A stretch of DNA of 62,245 nucleotides from Bacteroidales bacterium. GTDB taxonomy: Bacteria; Bacteroidota; Bacteroidia; Bacteroidales; UBA932. Positions 1-9,937 of this stretch are shown here, piece by piece. The DNA lies in assembly GCA_017560825.1 (NCBI GenBank), contig JAFZED010000049.1, positions 1 to 62,245 on the forward strand. The letters are read 5' to 3'. Made by a program: the position numbers and the translations under genes. Within the stretch, counting starts at the first letter, position 1. Every line of letters starts with the position of its first letter. The notes beneath the pieces are model-generated. The model made no database searches. It saw only the letters and a program-made list of their open reading frames with translations, and was not told where the DNA came from.

Positions 1-1291
1 CGTAGAGACCAGGAACTGTTGTCTGGAGGTTGTAGTCTACCCAGATACCACCCATTGTGTAGTGGATAGCAGGATAGATCATCATTGGCTCCTCGTATGG
101 ATTCACGTCAGTGATCTTTTCATACATCTGGAAGAGGTTACCGTAACGTGCTGCAATAACATCCTTACCAAGACGCTCGATAGCTGTCTTGAAATCGAGG
201 AATACAGCAAGTCCTGTGTTGTTTACACCGTAACCTGCATCGCAACGCTCCTTAGCGGCACGTGAAGCCACGTCACGTGGAACGAGGTTACCGAATGCAG
301 GGTAACGACGCTCGAGATAGTAGTCACGATCCTCCTCAGCGATCTGTGAAGGCTTCTTTGAACCGTTACGGAGAGCTTCTACGTCTTCCATCTTCTTAGG
401 TACCCAGATACGTCCGTCATTACGCAATGACTCTGACATAAGGGTAAGCTTAGACTGCTGTGTGCCGTGAACAGGGATACAGGTAGGGTGGATCTGTGCG
501 AAGCAAGGGTTTGCGAAATAAGCACCCTTCTTGTAGCACTGGAGAGCCACTGAACCGTTGCTGTTCATAGCGTTTGTAGAAAGGAAATATGCATTTCCAT
601 AACCACCTGTAGCGATAACTACTGCGTGTGCGCCGAATCTCTCGATCTTACCTGTCACGAGATTTCTTGCAATGATACCCTTAGCCTCACCGTTGATGAG
701 AACAACGTCGAGCATCTCATAACGAGGGTAGCTCTTTACAGTACCGGCTGCAATCTGACGGTTGAGTGCTGCATAAGCACCGAGAAGAAGCTGCTGTCCG
801 GTTTGACCACGAGCGTAGAAGGTACGGCTAACCTGCGCACCTCCGAAAGAACGGTTGGCGAGGAGTCCGCCATACTCTCTTGCGAAAGGAACTCCCTGTG
901 CCACGCACTGGTCAATGATGTTGTTGCTCACCTCAGCAAGACGGTAAACGTTTGCCTCACGTGAACGATAGTCTCCACCCTTGATTGTGTCAACGAAGAG
1001 ACGGTAAATAGAGTCATTGTCATTCTGGTAGTTCTTAGCGGCGTTGATACCACCCTGTGCTGCAATAGAGTGTGCACGACGTGGAGAGTCGCTGATGCAG
1101 AACACCTTGACGTTGTAACCAAGTTCTCCGAGTGAAGCAGCTGCAGACGCTCCACCGAGACCGGTTCCTACGACAATGACTTCGAGTTTCCTTTTGTTGG
1201 CAGGACTGACAACACGGATCTGAGATTTATGCTTTGTCCATTTTTCTGACAAAGGTCCCTCAGGAATCTTAGAAATAAGTTTTTCGGCCAT
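1..1291 (-). CDS. frdA: Fumarate reductase / succinate dehydrogenase flavoprotein subunit, 3' end cut by contig edge
   Basis: The first 430 residues are present, starting at ATG 1291 ([12 protein letters not shown]). This subunit interconverts fumarate and succinate on the inner face of the cytoplasmic membrane, with an iron-sulfur subunit and a cytochrome b anchor. I see a dinucleotide-binding GTGLGG at residues 42-47 and [11 protein letters not shown] at 71-81, whose His74 sits where FAD is covalently attached in this family. The later QIHPTC and SESLRNDGR stretches belong to the substrate and capping region. Length and sequence match the Bacteroidota type (about 650 aa). The gene lies 60 nt behind ruvB on the same strand. 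The cytochrome b gene that normally precedes it in Bacteroides is not there. I found no clear -7 box in the 60-nt gap. Confidence 0.93.
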   Translation of the reverse strand, partial: MAEKLISKIPEGPLSEKWTKHKSQIRVVSPANKRKLEVIVVGTGLGGASAAASLGELGYNVKVFCISDSPRRAHSIAAQGGINAAKNYQNDNDSIYRLFVDTIKGGDYRSREANVYRLAEVSNNIIDQCVAQGVPFAREYGGLLANRSFGGAQVSRTFYARGQTGQQLLLGAYAALNRQIAAGTVKSYPRYEMLDVVLINGEAKGIIARNLVTGKIERFGAHAVVIATGGYGNAYFLSTNAMNSNGSVALQCYKKGAYFANPCFAQIHPTCIPVHGTQQSKLTLMSESLRNDGRIWVPKKMEDVEALRNGSKKPSQIAEEDRDYYLERRYPAFGNLVPRDVASRAAKERCDAGYGVNNTGLAVFLDFKTAIERLGKDVIAARYGNLFQMYEKITDVNPYEEPMMIYPAIHYTMGGIWVDYNLQTTVPGLY

Positions 1292-1350
1292 TTTATAGTG
1301 TGTTATTGAAATTTCGGCACAATTTTAATGAATTTTACTCTAATTACCAA

Positions 1351-2379
1351 TTAAAATAAGGTAGGATCATCCAAATTTATGTTTCCTTTTTCAAGTCCCA
1401 GATGCCTGTAGGCAAGTTCTGTCGCTTCCCTGCCTCGAGGCGTCCTCATTATGAAGCCTTCCTTTATAAGGAAAGGCTCATAGACTTCCTCAAGAGTACC
1501 CTGGTCCTCACCCACTGCAGTAGCAATGGTATTGGCTCCGACAGGTCCTCCCTTAAACTTGGTAATTATAGTCTTAAGTATCTTATTGTCAATGGCATCC
1601 AATCCCCTCTTGTCTATATTCAAGGCATCAAGAGCATACCTGGCGATAGACAGGTCGACGGTGCCGTTGCCCATTACCTGGGCGAAGTCGCGGACGCGAC
1701 GGAGCAGGGAATTGGCAATACGGGGAGTTCCACGGCTGCGAAGAGCAATCTCATAAGCTGCATTCTGGTCTATCTCCACCTTTAATATAGAGGCGCTTCT
1801 CTTGACGATATTCACCAGGGTCATCGTGTCGTAGTACTCCATCGCACAGGTTATGCCGAAACGGGCCCTGAGCGGGGAAGTGAGAAGACCGCTGCGGGTG
1901 GTAGCACCGACGAGGGTGAAAGGATTAAGGGATATGCGTACAGAACGTGCACCCGGACCCTTGTCTATCATAATATCTATGACATAGTCCTCCATTGCCG
2001 AGTACAGGTACTCCTCCACGACAGGGGAGAGTCTGTGTATTTCATCTATGAAAAGGACGTCCCCTTCCTCGAGGGAAGTCAGCAGACCAGCCAGATCGCC
2101 AGGCTTGTCAAGGATAGGACCGGAAGTCACCTTCATATTGACTCCCAACTCATTGGCTATAATGTGCGCAAGAGTTGTCTTACCCAGACCGGGAGGGCCG
2201 TGGAACAGGACGTGGTCCAGGGACTCGCCCCTCATTTTTGCGGCCGCAACGAAGATCTTCAGATTCGCCACAATCTTATCCTGACCTGTAAAATCCTGCA
2301 GGTCCTGCGGACGGATTATTCCGTCCAATTCCTTATCTTTGCCATCATTGACATTGTGGGGATTGAAATCAGCCGCCAT
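1351..2379 (-). CDS. ruvB: Holliday junction branch migration ATPase RuvB
   Basis: The 342-aa length is normal for RuvB, the hexameric AAA+ motor that works with RuvA and RuvC to move Holliday junctions during recombinational repair. Walker A is GPPGLGKT at residues 61-68, Walker B is IDEIHRLS at 111-118, and the sensor region carries GATTRSG. The C-terminal winged-helix DNA-binding domain ends with the typical TPRGREATE and AYRHLG. The ATG at 2379 follows a perfect TATATTTG -7 box at 2402-2409. The frdA start lies 60 nt downstream, so the two may be cotranscribed although their functions are unrelated. Confidence 0.97.
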   Translation of the reverse strand: MAADFNPHNVNDGKDKELDGIIRPQDLQDFTGQDKIVANLKIFVAAAKMRGESLDHVLFHGPPGLGKTTLAHIIANELGVNMKVTSGPILDKPGDLAGLLTSLEEGDVLFIDEIHRLSPVVEEYLYSAMEDYVIDIMIDKGPGARSVRISLNPFTLVGATTRSGLLTSPLRARFGITCAMEYYDTMTLVNIVKRSASILKVEIDQNAAYEIALRSRGTPRIANSLLRRVRDFAQVMGNGTVDLSIARYALDALNIDKRGLDAIDNKILKTIITKFKGGPVGANTIATAVGEDQGTLEEVYEPFLIKEGFIMRTPRGREATELAYRHLGLEKGNINLDDPTLF

Positions 2380-2401
2380 ATCACCAAAAAATAATTATAT
2401 A

Positions 2402-2409
2402 CAAATATA
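2402..2409 (-). promoter_or_regulatory. Bacteroidota -7 box for ruvB
   Basis: On the minus strand this reads TATATTTG, a perfect TAnnTTTG, about 22 nt before the ruvB ATG. No clear TTTG -33 element is visible at the usual 19-21 nt spacing. Confidence 0.6.
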
Positions 2410-2665
2410 CATATTTATTTAAAATTAATGATGATAATTTGGCTGTTGATATGTTGATAAGTTTTTTTACGTATTGATATACAATTGGTTATATATAGGG
2501 TAACCTGTTGAAAAACCTGATGTGAAGTTCTTGGAAAAATGTGGGAACAAAATTTTGAAATTCGGATCGACCGCCGTTATATACGGAAAAATCTGATTAA
2601 CGAATTTAGTTTTCATTAGTTTTTAACTGGGTTTTCAACCGGTTATCAACAGATTTTTGAGCAAA

Positions 2666-5600
2666 ATGTTGATAAGTACAGAATCCGTAAATCACATTGC
2701 GGATAAAATAGCTTCGAGTACTGAGGTCTTCTGCAGCGGACTGTTTCTTTCAGCCCGATGGTTTGTCGTGTCCGAGCTTGACCACGACGGAATCCAGCTG
2801 CTCGTGCTCCCTGACAGGGAGACTGCAGAGTATTGTGCAGCCGACCTTTATAATCTCATAGAAGGTGACAAGGTCTTCTTCCTGCCTGATTCTGGAAAGA
2901 GGCTTGAAAGGAGCAATTACAAGTCGTCCCTGAGCGTGCAGCGTACAGCGGCCGTGGGAAAGATCATAGAGTACAAGGAAGGCCAGATGCTTATAGTGAC
3001 CTATCCTTCGGCACTTGAAGAAGGAATTCCTGATCCGCGTAACATCAAGGACTCCCTTCTGAAGTTGTCTGTAGGAGATGAAATAAGTCACGAAGACATA
3101 GTCAACTCGCTCTTTGACAGCGGTTTCCAGAGGGTTGATTTTGTTGCGGAACCGGGACAGTTCGCCATAAGGGGAGCCATCGTCGACATATTTTCATATT
3201 CCTATAACAATCCTTTCCGTATCTCCTTTTTCGGCGACGAAATCGATTCCATAAATATATTCGACTGCAACACCCAGCTTTCAAAGGAAAAGGTGAGGGA
3301 AGCGGAAATATATCCCGACATATCCTCGTCAGAAGACGAGGCGGGAACGGTGAGTATCGTGGATATACTCCCGTCCGAGACGCTCGTATGGCTCGATTCA
3401 TCGGATATGTATAAGAATATGGACTTTTTCCCGACGATGGAAAGGTTCAGAAGGGTATATATGGAAGTGCCGCTTTCGCGACAGAATGAGGAGGCCATAA
3501 AATTCAATATATCACCGCAGCCATCGTTCAACAAGAATTTCGAGCTTCTCACCGCCGACATCAGGAAAAGGCTCGAAGAAGGCTACAGGGTGAGGATATA
3601 TGGAGAGAAGCAGTCGCAGCTGGACAGACTTCAGTCCATTCTTTCTCAGGACGGGGCAGTGCTGCCCGAGTTCATTGCGAAAAAGAATATCCATAATGGT
3701 TTTATCGATCACCAGAACAAGGTCTGCTGCTACAGTGACCACGAGATTTTCGACAGGTTCCATCGTGTAAGCATAAGACGAAGCGTAGAGAAGAGCGAGC
3801 AGCTAACCATCAATGACCTGACTTCATTTGCAATAGGGGACTATATAGTACATATAGACTATGGAGTAGGTATTTTCGGTGGTCTTGTCAGGATGAAGGA
3901 CGACAAGGGCAGAATGCACGAAGTGGTGAAGCTAATGTACAAGGATAACGATGTGGTCTTTGTCTCCGTACATTCTTTGCATAAGATATCACGCTATAAA
4001 TCAAAGGATTCCGAGCCTCCTAAGATACATAAGATCGGCTCGAAGGTCTGGCAGAATCTCAAGACCAGCACCAAGGCAAAGGTCAAGGATATAGCGAAGG
4101 ACCTTATAAAGTTATATGCGGAAAGAAAGGCGGCTAAGGGATATGCCTTCTCGGCCGACACCTTTATGCAGAAGGAACTTGAGTCTTCATTTATGTACGA
4201 AGACACTCCGGATCAGGAAAAGGCTATAAATGCAGTCAAGATGGATATGGAGGACGATTGTCCTATGGACAGACTTGTCTGCGGAGACGTGGGCTTCGGT
4301 AAGACCGAGGTCGCTGTCAGGGCGGCCTTCAAGGCCGTGGCTGACAGCAAGCAGGTCGCTGTGCTGGTGCCTACCACCATCCTTGCACTCCAGCATTACA
4401 ACACGTTCAAGAACCGTCTGAAGGACTTTCCTTGCAACATAGACTATGTAAGTCGTCTGAGGACAGCCAAAGAAGTCGCTGACATCCAGAAAAGACTCAA
4501 GGCAGGTACTCTGGACATAGTCATAGGTACTCACAAGCTGATAGGAAAGGGCTTTGAATTCAAGGATCTGGGACTTCTTGTCATCGATGAGGAACAGAAA
4601 TTCGGAGTAAGTGCAAAGGAAAAACTCCGCCAGCTCAAGGCTTCCGTGGACACGCTCACCCTGACTGCAACACCGATTCCAAGAACCCTTCAGTTCTCGC
4701 TTCTGGGTGCAAGAGACCTTTCCATAATAAACACACCTCCGCCTAACAGAATCCCAGTGCAGACAGAGATAATGCTCTTTGATTCCGATGAAATCAAGAA
4801 GATCATAAACTACGAGCTGAACAGGGGAGGACAGCTCTTCTTCCTCCATAACAGAGTGGAAGAACTCCAGGCCATCCACGACATCCTTCACCGTCTTGTG
4901 CCGGATATGAAGATCTGCGTGGCTCACGGCCAGATGGAGCCTAAGGTACTTGAGAACAAGATTCTTGACTTTATGGCAGGTGACTATGATATGCTGCTTT
5001 GTACAACAATCATAGAAAACGGACTTGATGTGCCTAATGCCAATACTATTATAATAAATCAGGCTCAGAATATAGGACTCAGTGACCTGCATCAGCTCCG
5101 CGGACGTGTAGGCCGTTCGAACAGACGTGCCTTCTGCTATCTTATAGTGCCTCCGCTCCTTACCATAACTGATGATGCCCGTCGCAGACTTAAGGCAATA
5201 GAGTCTTTCTCTGATCTTGGAAGCGGCTTCAACATAGCGATGCAGGACCTGGACATCAGAGGAGCTGGAAATCTTCTTGGAGCCGAACAAAGCGGCTTCA
5301 TAACCGATATGGGCTTCGAGACCTACCAGAAGATCCTTGCCGAGGCTATGGAAGAACTCGGCGTGGAGACAGGACTCACATCAAAGAACAAGAAGGACAG
5401 CTATGTGTCAGACTGCACCATCGAGACAGACCAGTTGGCACTCATCCCTGACAGTTATATTGATATAACCGCTGAAAAGATAAGGATATATAAGGAACTG
5501 GACTCGCTTTCATCCGACAAAGAACTTGACAATATGAAGTCAAGGCTTGAAGACCGTTTCGGACCTCTTCCGGAAGAACTTTCAAGACTGTTTGACATCG

Positions 5601-5851
5601 TAAGGATCAGACATCTGGGTGAAAAGCTCGGTTTTGAAAAGATCATCATAAAGAACGGAGTGATGATAGCCTTCTTCATATCCAATCCTCTTTCTCAGTA
5701 CTACCGCTCTGACAGATTTTCAAAGGTGCTTGAAGGCATAACGATGAATCCTAATGTGTTCGAACTCAAGCAGAATGACAACAGACTTAGAATAGTGTCA
5801 AGAAATGTGGACGGCATAGCCAAGGCATATTCATTATTGAAGAAATTATAG
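2666..5851 (+). CDS. mfd: Transcription-repair coupling factor Mfd
   Basis: This 1061-aa helicase-like translocase removes RNA polymerase stalled at lesions and recruits UvrA. Domains in order: a UvrB-like N-terminal region, the RNA-polymerase-interacting CarD-like domain (from about residue 385, IGDYIVHIDYGVGIFGG), and the RecG-like motor with Walker A GDVGFGKT (about 539-546), DEEQ box (VIDEEQKFG) and TATPIPRTLQ. Helicase motif VI appears as QLRGRVGRSNR, and a C-terminal TRCF domain follows. I chose ATG 2666 (MLISTESV); a TTG at 2657 would add three residues. The protein is somewhat shorter than the 1100-1150 aa usual in Bacteroidota, mainly at the N-terminus. coaX follows after 8 nt, so they are likely cotranscribed. 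Confidence 0.97.
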   Translation: MLISTESVNHIADKIASSTEVFCSGLFLSARWFVVSELDHDGIQLLVLPDRETAEYCAADLYNLIEGDKVFFLPDSGKRLERSNYKSSLSVQRTAAVGKIIEYKEGQMLIVTYPSALEEGIPDPRNIKDSLLKLSVGDEISHEDIVNSLFDSGFQRVDFVAEPGQFAIRGAIVDIFSYSYNNPFRISFFGDEIDSINIFDCNTQLSKEKVREAEIYPDISSSEDEAGTVSIVDILPSETLVWLDSSDMYKNMDFFPTMERFRRVYMEVPLSRQNEEAIKFNISPQPSFNKNFELLTADIRKRLEEGYRVRIYGEKQSQLDRLQSILSQDGAVLPEFIAKKNIHNGFIDHQNKVCCYSDHEIFDRFHRVSIRRSVEKSEQLTINDLTSFAIGDYIVHIDYGVGIFGGLVRMKDDKGRMHEVVKLMYKDNDVVFVSVHSLHKISRYKSKDSEPPKIHKIGSKVWQNLKTSTKAKVKDIAKDLIKLYAERKAAKGYAFSADTFMQKELESSFMYEDTPDQEKAINAVKMDMEDDCPMDRLVCGDVGFGKTEVAVRAAFKAVADSKQVAVLVPTTILALQHYNTFKNRLKDFPCNIDYVSRLRTAKEVADIQKRLKAGTLDIVIGTHKLIGKGFEFKDLGLLVIDEEQKFGVSAKEKLRQLKASVDTLTLTATPIPRTLQFSLLGARDLSIINTPPPNRIPVQTEIMLFDSDEIKKIINYELNRGGQLFFLHNRVEELQAIHDILHRLVPDMKICVAHGQMEPKVLENKILDFMAGDYDMLLCTTIIENGLDVPNANTIIINQAQNIGLSDLHQLRGRVGRSNRRAFCYLIVPPLLTITDDARRRLKAIESFSDLGSGFNIAMQDLDIRGAGNLLGAEQSGFITDMGFETYQKILAEAMEELGVETGLTSKNKKDSYVSDCTIETDQLALIPDSYIDITAEKIRIYKELDSLSSDKELDNMKSRLEDRFGPLPEELSRLFDIVRIRHLGEKLGFEKIIIKNGVMIAFFISNPLSQYYRSDRFSKVLEGITMNPNVFELKQNDNRLRIVSRNVDGIAKAYSLLKKL

Positions 5852-5859
5852 TTTTAGAT

Positions 5860-6564
5860 ATGGCCAATCTTATAATAGACATAGGAAATACAGCCCTCAA
5901 AGCCTGCTGGACAAGCGGAATAACCCTCGGAAAGATATTCCGTTATCAGGGGGAGGGGATAGTGGACTTCATATTATCTCTCACCTCAAAGGAAAAACCG
6001 CAGACCATTGTTCTTTGCAGTGTCAGAAACCTGTCGCCTCAGTCGATCAAGAGAATATCGTCGCAGTGCGAGAGGCTTGTAATAGTGAATGAAGATATAT
6101 TGGCAAGTCACAATATACCTTCTTACATATCCCCGGACAGGGCGGCTTCCATCATAGCTTCAAGATTCCTTTTCAATAAAAGGAACTGCACCATATTTGA
6201 TTTCGGCACAGTCCTTACTGTCGATTTTGTCGATGCAGAAGGACAGTACAAGGGGGGTAATATATCTCCGGGTCTGCGTACGAGATTCAAGGCGGTAAAC
6301 CGCTATGCCAAGTCCATTCCTCTTGTAGATGTTCCGGAAGAAACTGTAGAGACAGGTACGGATGTTGCAACGTCCGTCTCTTCCGGTGTAATTTCAGGCA
6401 TAATGTTTGAGATAGAGGGATATATGTCTCATCATCCGGAAAATATTAACGTTTTTACGGGTGGTGATGCAATTTATTTTGCAAAACGGATGAAAAACTC
6501 CATCTTTGTAGTTTGTAACCTGGTATTGATGGGTTTGGCTTTAATAGCTGTTGAATATGATTAG
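5860..6564 (+). CDS. coaX: Type III pantothenate kinase
   Basis: This 234-aa enzyme phosphorylates pantothenate with ATP, the first step of coenzyme A synthesis. Type III enzymes belong to the ASKHA fold and do not resemble E. coli CoaA. The phosphate-1 loop is IDIGNTALKACW near residue 6. The central FDFGTVLTVDFVD and GGNISPGLRTRF stretches fit the second phosphate and pantothenate sites, and FTGGDA near residue 202 is the adenosine motif. It lies 8 nt after mfd and overlaps the next gene by a few bases, so translation is probably coupled. Confidence 0.94.
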   Translation: MANLIIDIGNTALKACWTSGITLGKIFRYQGEGIVDFILSLTSKEKPQTIVLCSVRNLSPQSIKRISSQCERLVIVNEDILASHNIPSYISPDRAASIIASRFLFNKRNCTIFDFGTVLTVDFVDAEGQYKGGNISPGLRTRFKAVNRYAKSIPLVDVPEETVETGTDVATSVSSGVISGIMFEIEGYMSHHPENINVFTGGDAIYFAKRMKNSIFVVCNLVLMGLALIAVEYD

Positions 6565-7873
6565 AAAAATTGAAAGGTTAGTCCTGGTAGCAGTGTTTCT
6601 CGTCATAGGTTTTTGTGTGTCAGCACAGGATGGAACCTATGGCGCGTACTCTCCGTATTCTATCTACGGTATAGGTGACATAGCGAAGGAAGGTACGGCG
6701 TACAACAAGAGTATGGGAGGTGTGGGAATAGCCACAAGAAACCGTAAATTCATAAATTATACGAATCCTGCTGCAGTGACAGCCAGGGATTCATTGTCGT
6801 TTATGGCAGACTTCGGTCTGGATGCGCACAATACTGTCTTCAGACAGGGAGACTTGAGATCAGCTCACAACACATTCAATATTTATGACTTCGTGATGAC
6901 ATTCCCTATCTACAGGTCATCGGCCTTTATGGTAGGTCTCACTCCGTTCAGCAATGTCGGCTATGATTTCTCGTCAATAGAAAAAAATCCGGAAATCATC
7001 GGTAACACAGGCAACATCGAGTATGATTCGTATGGAAACGGAAGTGTGTATCAAGCGTTCATCGGTGCAGGTGTGACTCTGTGGAAGAATCTCTCAGTCG
7101 GTGCAGAGGCCATCTACTATTTCGGCAACCTGGACAAGATTACCAATATGAACTATTCCAACGATTCTTACAGATCCTTGAATTCCGGTAACGAAATCAC
7201 TGTAAGAGGATTGACTGGAAAGTTCGGCCTCCAGTACGAGCAGCGTCTCGGTGGTGATATGTCTATGATCATAGGAGCTACCTACCGTCTCGGTACCAAT
7301 ATGAAAGGTTATTCAAAGAACTTCAGATACGCGACACAGTCCAATGTAGTGGACTCTTTGAGACATACGGTTGACACACTTTCAGCTGCGGGAATGAAGT
7401 TCGGGGATGAAATAGGAATCGGTATTTCCGTCAAGAACGGAGAAAAGTGGAGTGCTGAATTAAACTATATAAGGTCAGATTGGTCTAACTCAGGGTTTGA
7501 CAAGACTTCGGGATTCAATGTTGCAGGCCAGTCAACATTCAGTTCGACCGTTTCACAGTCCATCAGAGCAGGATTTGAGTTCATTCCTAACAGAAATGAC
7601 ATCAGATACTATTTCAAGAGATGCGCTTACCGTTTTGGAGCATATTATGACAAGGCATATTACAAACTTGACGGAAACAACATCAATTCAATGGGTGTGA
7701 CGTTGGGTATGACCCTGCCGGTACATAATTATCACAACGGAATAAGTCTTGGAATGGACATAGGACAAAGGGCTAATATGAAGAATCCTTCAATGATCCG
7801 TGAAAGATATGTATCATTCGTCATAGGATTCAACATCCACGACATTTGGTTCAGAAAAGTACAGTACCAGTAA
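6557..7873 (+). CDS. Outer-membrane beta-barrel protein, unknown role
   Basis: This 438-aa protein starts at ATG 6557, overlapping the coaX stop by 8 nt. A signal peptide ends near CVSAQDG. The mature part begins with a glycine/tyrosine-rich stretch (GAYSPYSIYGIGD) and continues as alternating aromatic-ended beta strands typical of Bacteroidota outer-membrane barrels. MGGVGIA and YTNPAAV recall the FadL-like family of hydrophobic-compound channels, but I cannot assign a substrate. Its place between coaX and the TPR/lptC genes is, as I recall, a common Bacteroidota order and suggests a role in envelope maintenance. A transport function is not proven. Confidence 0.7.
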   Translation: MIRKIERLVLVAVFLVIGFCVSAQDGTYGAYSPYSIYGIGDIAKEGTAYNKSMGGVGIATRNRKFINYTNPAAVTARDSLSFMADFGLDAHNTVFRQGDLRSAHNTFNIYDFVMTFPIYRSSAFMVGLTPFSNVGYDFSSIEKNPEIIGNTGNIEYDSYGNGSVYQAFIGAGVTLWKNLSVGAEAIYYFGNLDKITNMNYSNDSYRSLNSGNEITVRGLTGKFGLQYEQRLGGDMSMIIGATYRLGTNMKGYSKNFRYATQSNVVDSLRHTVDTLSAAGMKFGDEIGIGISVKNGEKWSAELNYIRSDWSNSGFDKTSGFNVAGQSTFSSTVSQSIRAGFEFIPNRNDIRYYFKRCAYRFGAYYDKAYYKLDGNNINSMGVTLGMTLPVHNYHNGISLGMDIGQRANMKNPSMIRERYVSFVIGFNIHDIWFRKVQYQ

Positions 7874-7899
7874 AATATTAAAAACACAAATAACACTTT

Positions 7900-9225
7900 A
7901 TGAAAAAAATTGCACTGTTGATTTTTGTAGCTGCTGCAGCATTGTTCAGCAGCAAGGTATCTGCTCAGGGAAAATTCGGACCGGACAGTATCGAGTGTAT
8001 CAAGTATCTCTCATACTACACTGAGTACTACAAGCAGAAGAACTATGATGCCGCTCTTCCTAACTGGAGAAAGGCGTACAACATTTGCCCTCCGACTGCG
8101 AGATATTCACTTCTTTCAGACGGTACAACTCTCGTCCGCAGACTTATCCAGGCAAATGCAAAGAATGCAGCTTATAGAGAGCAGCTCATCGACTCTCTTA
8201 TGGTAATATATGATCAGAGAGTAGAGTTCTGGCCAAAATATGCTGTAAGCTCACTCAACAACAAGGCTCTTGATATGTACAACTATATGAAGGGCAACCC
8301 TGCAGAGCTTCTCACAGGTCTCAATGACATCGTTGCAAAGACCAAGGAGCAGACAAGACCTAACATCTTCCTTTTCCAGCTCAACACAGCTGTTGACCAG
8401 TACAAGGCAGATGCTCTTGGTGCCGAGGAAGTTATCAATATATATGAGAACGCAGTGAAGTATCTTGGTGAGGCTAAGCCTAAGAATGACGTTGAGGCAA
8501 GAAGCATCGCTCAGACAATCTCTGACATCGAGAGCCTCTTCATCACAAGCCAGGTTGCAAGCTGTGACAACCTCATCGCTCTCTTCGGACCAAGATATGA
8601 GGCTGACCCACAGAACCTTGATCTTGCAAAGAACATCGTAAGAATGATGGGTATCACTGAGGGATGTACAGACAACGACCTTTTCCTCAATGCTGTGACT
8701 ACAATGAACACACTTGAGCCTTCACACACTTCTGCTTACTATCTTTACAAACTTTACGCAGGTAGAACAGACGTTGACAATGCAGTGAAGTATATGGAAG
8801 AGGCAATCGCTTCTGAGGGTTCAGATGCAGTGACTGATGCAGGTTATGCTTACGAGCTCGCTACATTCTGCTTCAAGAACGGTAAGAACGCTCTTGCTCT
8901 CGAGTCAGCTCAGAAGGCACTTGACCTCGATCCTACACTTGCAGGTAGAGCTTATATGCTTATGGGTACAATCTGGGGCAGCGTATCTTGCTCAGGTAAC
9001 GAGATCGAGCAGAGAGCTAAGTACTGGGTAGCAGTAGACTATATGACTAAGGCTAAGAATGCTGACGAGACTCTTGCAGAGGATGCAAACAACCTCATCA
9101 GACAGTACGCTGCTTACTATCCACAGACAGCTGAGGCGTTTATGTATGACGTAACAGACGGTCAGTCTTACACAGTTTCTTGCGGCGGTATGAGAGCTGT
9201 AACAACTGTAAGAACACAGAAGTAA
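7900..9225 (+). CDS. Exported TPR-repeat protein
   Basis: A 441-aa protein with a signal peptide (cleavage near KVSAQGK) and repeated helical hairpins typical of tetratricopeptide repeats, for example the region DVDNAVKYMEEAIASEGSDA and the later ALESAQKALDLDPTLAGRAY. Codon choice (aag, ctc/ctt, gca/gct, aac) is strongly biased compared with neighbours such as coaX, which suggests high expression. It lies 26 nt after the barrel gene and 6 nt before lptC. A periplasmic scaffold role is plausible, but no specific function is visible. Confidence 0.8.
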   Translation: MKKIALLIFVAAAALFSSKVSAQGKFGPDSIECIKYLSYYTEYYKQKNYDAALPNWRKAYNICPPTARYSLLSDGTTLVRRLIQANAKNAAYREQLIDSLMVIYDQRVEFWPKYAVSSLNNKALDMYNYMKGNPAELLTGLNDIVAKTKEQTRPNIFLFQLNTAVDQYKADALGAEEVINIYENAVKYLGEAKPKNDVEARSIAQTISDIESLFITSQVASCDNLIALFGPRYEADPQNLDLAKNIVRMMGITEGCTDNDLFLNAVTTMNTLEPSHTSAYYLYKLYAGRTDVDNAVKYMEEAIASEGSDAVTDAGYAYELATFCFKNGKNALALESAQKALDLDPTLAGRAYMLMGTIWGSVSCSGNEIEQRAKYWVAVDYMTKAKNADETLAEDANNLIRQYAAYYPQTAEAFMYDVTDGQSYTVSCGGMRAVTTVRTQK

Positions 9226-9231
9226 TCCGAC

Positions 9232-9858
9232 TTGAAAAACATCAGACATACATTAAAGATGATGGCAACCGCTCTGGCGGTTGCTTTCATCGTTTATTCT
9301 TGTAAAGGAAAGCTAAGTGAAGCCGAAGCTCTGAATCTTGCTGAAACTCCGGTACAGATAGTGGAGGATATGTTTATGCAGCAGACAGAGAACGGTATGG
9401 TCAAGATGAGGGCCGAGTCTCCTCGAATGGAAAAGTACGAGAAGGACACATTGCAGTACGAACTGTTCCCTGCAGGTTTTTTCGTATATGCATTCGATGA
9501 ATCGGGAAAGCTTGAAACAGAGATAGTTGCCGATAATGCCCGTCATATGAAGTACAAGGATGGTAGAGAGACTTGGGAAGCATATGGCAACGTAGTGGTC
9601 AAGAACCTCATCAACCAGGAGGTAATGGAGACAGACACCCTCTATTGGAACCAGGAGACTGAGATGATATATACCCATTGCTATGTCAGGATCATATCTC
9701 CTGACGGCTTTGCTCAGGGTTACGGAATGGAGGCGGATCAGCGTGCGAGAAGCTACACTCTGTTCAATAATTTCAACAACTACGCTTTTGTAGTCAAGGA
9801 CAGTACGGAAGTTTTGATAGATTCGGTCAATTTTATTGGTCCATTTCCAAAAAAATAG
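9232..9858 (+). CDS. lptC: LPS export periplasmic protein LptC
   Basis: A 208-aa lipoprotein of the LptC family, which receives lipopolysaccharide from the inner-membrane LptB2FG transporter and passes it across the periplasm. The lipobox is IVYSC, followed by beta-strand-rich OstA/LptC-type sequence (YEKDTLQYELFPAGFFVYAF, TLYWNQETEMIYT). I chose the TTG start at 9232, which lies 6 nt after the preceding stop and gives a proper basic n-region (KNIRHTLK). The first ATGs, at 9259 and 9262, would remove that part of the signal. lptE, another part of the same machine, lies 10 kb away at 19231. Confidence 0.88.
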   Translation: MKNIRHTLKMMATALAVAFIVYSCKGKLSEAEALNLAETPVQIVEDMFMQQTENGMVKMRAESPRMEKYEKDTLQYELFPAGFFVYAFDESGKLETEIVADNARHMKYKDGRETWEAYGNVVVKNLINQEVMETDTLYWNQETEMIYTHCYVRIISPDGFAQGYGMEADQRARSYTLFNNFNNYAFVVKDSTEVLIDSVNFIGPFPKK

Positions 9859-9880
9859 ATATAGATTGGGATAAAATTGC

Positions 9881-9888
9881 TATCTTCG
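9881..9888 (+). promoter_or_regulatory. Possible -7 box before the PpiD-like gene
   Basis: TATCTTCG differs from TAnnTTTG at one base. It sits 49 nt upstream of the next start in the gap after lptC, so the chaperone gene may have its own promoter. No convincing -33 element. Confidence 0.35.
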
Positions 9889-9937
9889 CACCCCAATATT
9901 GTATTTTTTACGATAATAATCTAAAACAATTTATAAA

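Noticed and set aside
4187-5290. Long 367-codon open frame antisense to mfd
   Set aside because: It mirrors the codon structure of mfd on the other strand, has no promoter or family-like features, and lies fully inside a certain gene.
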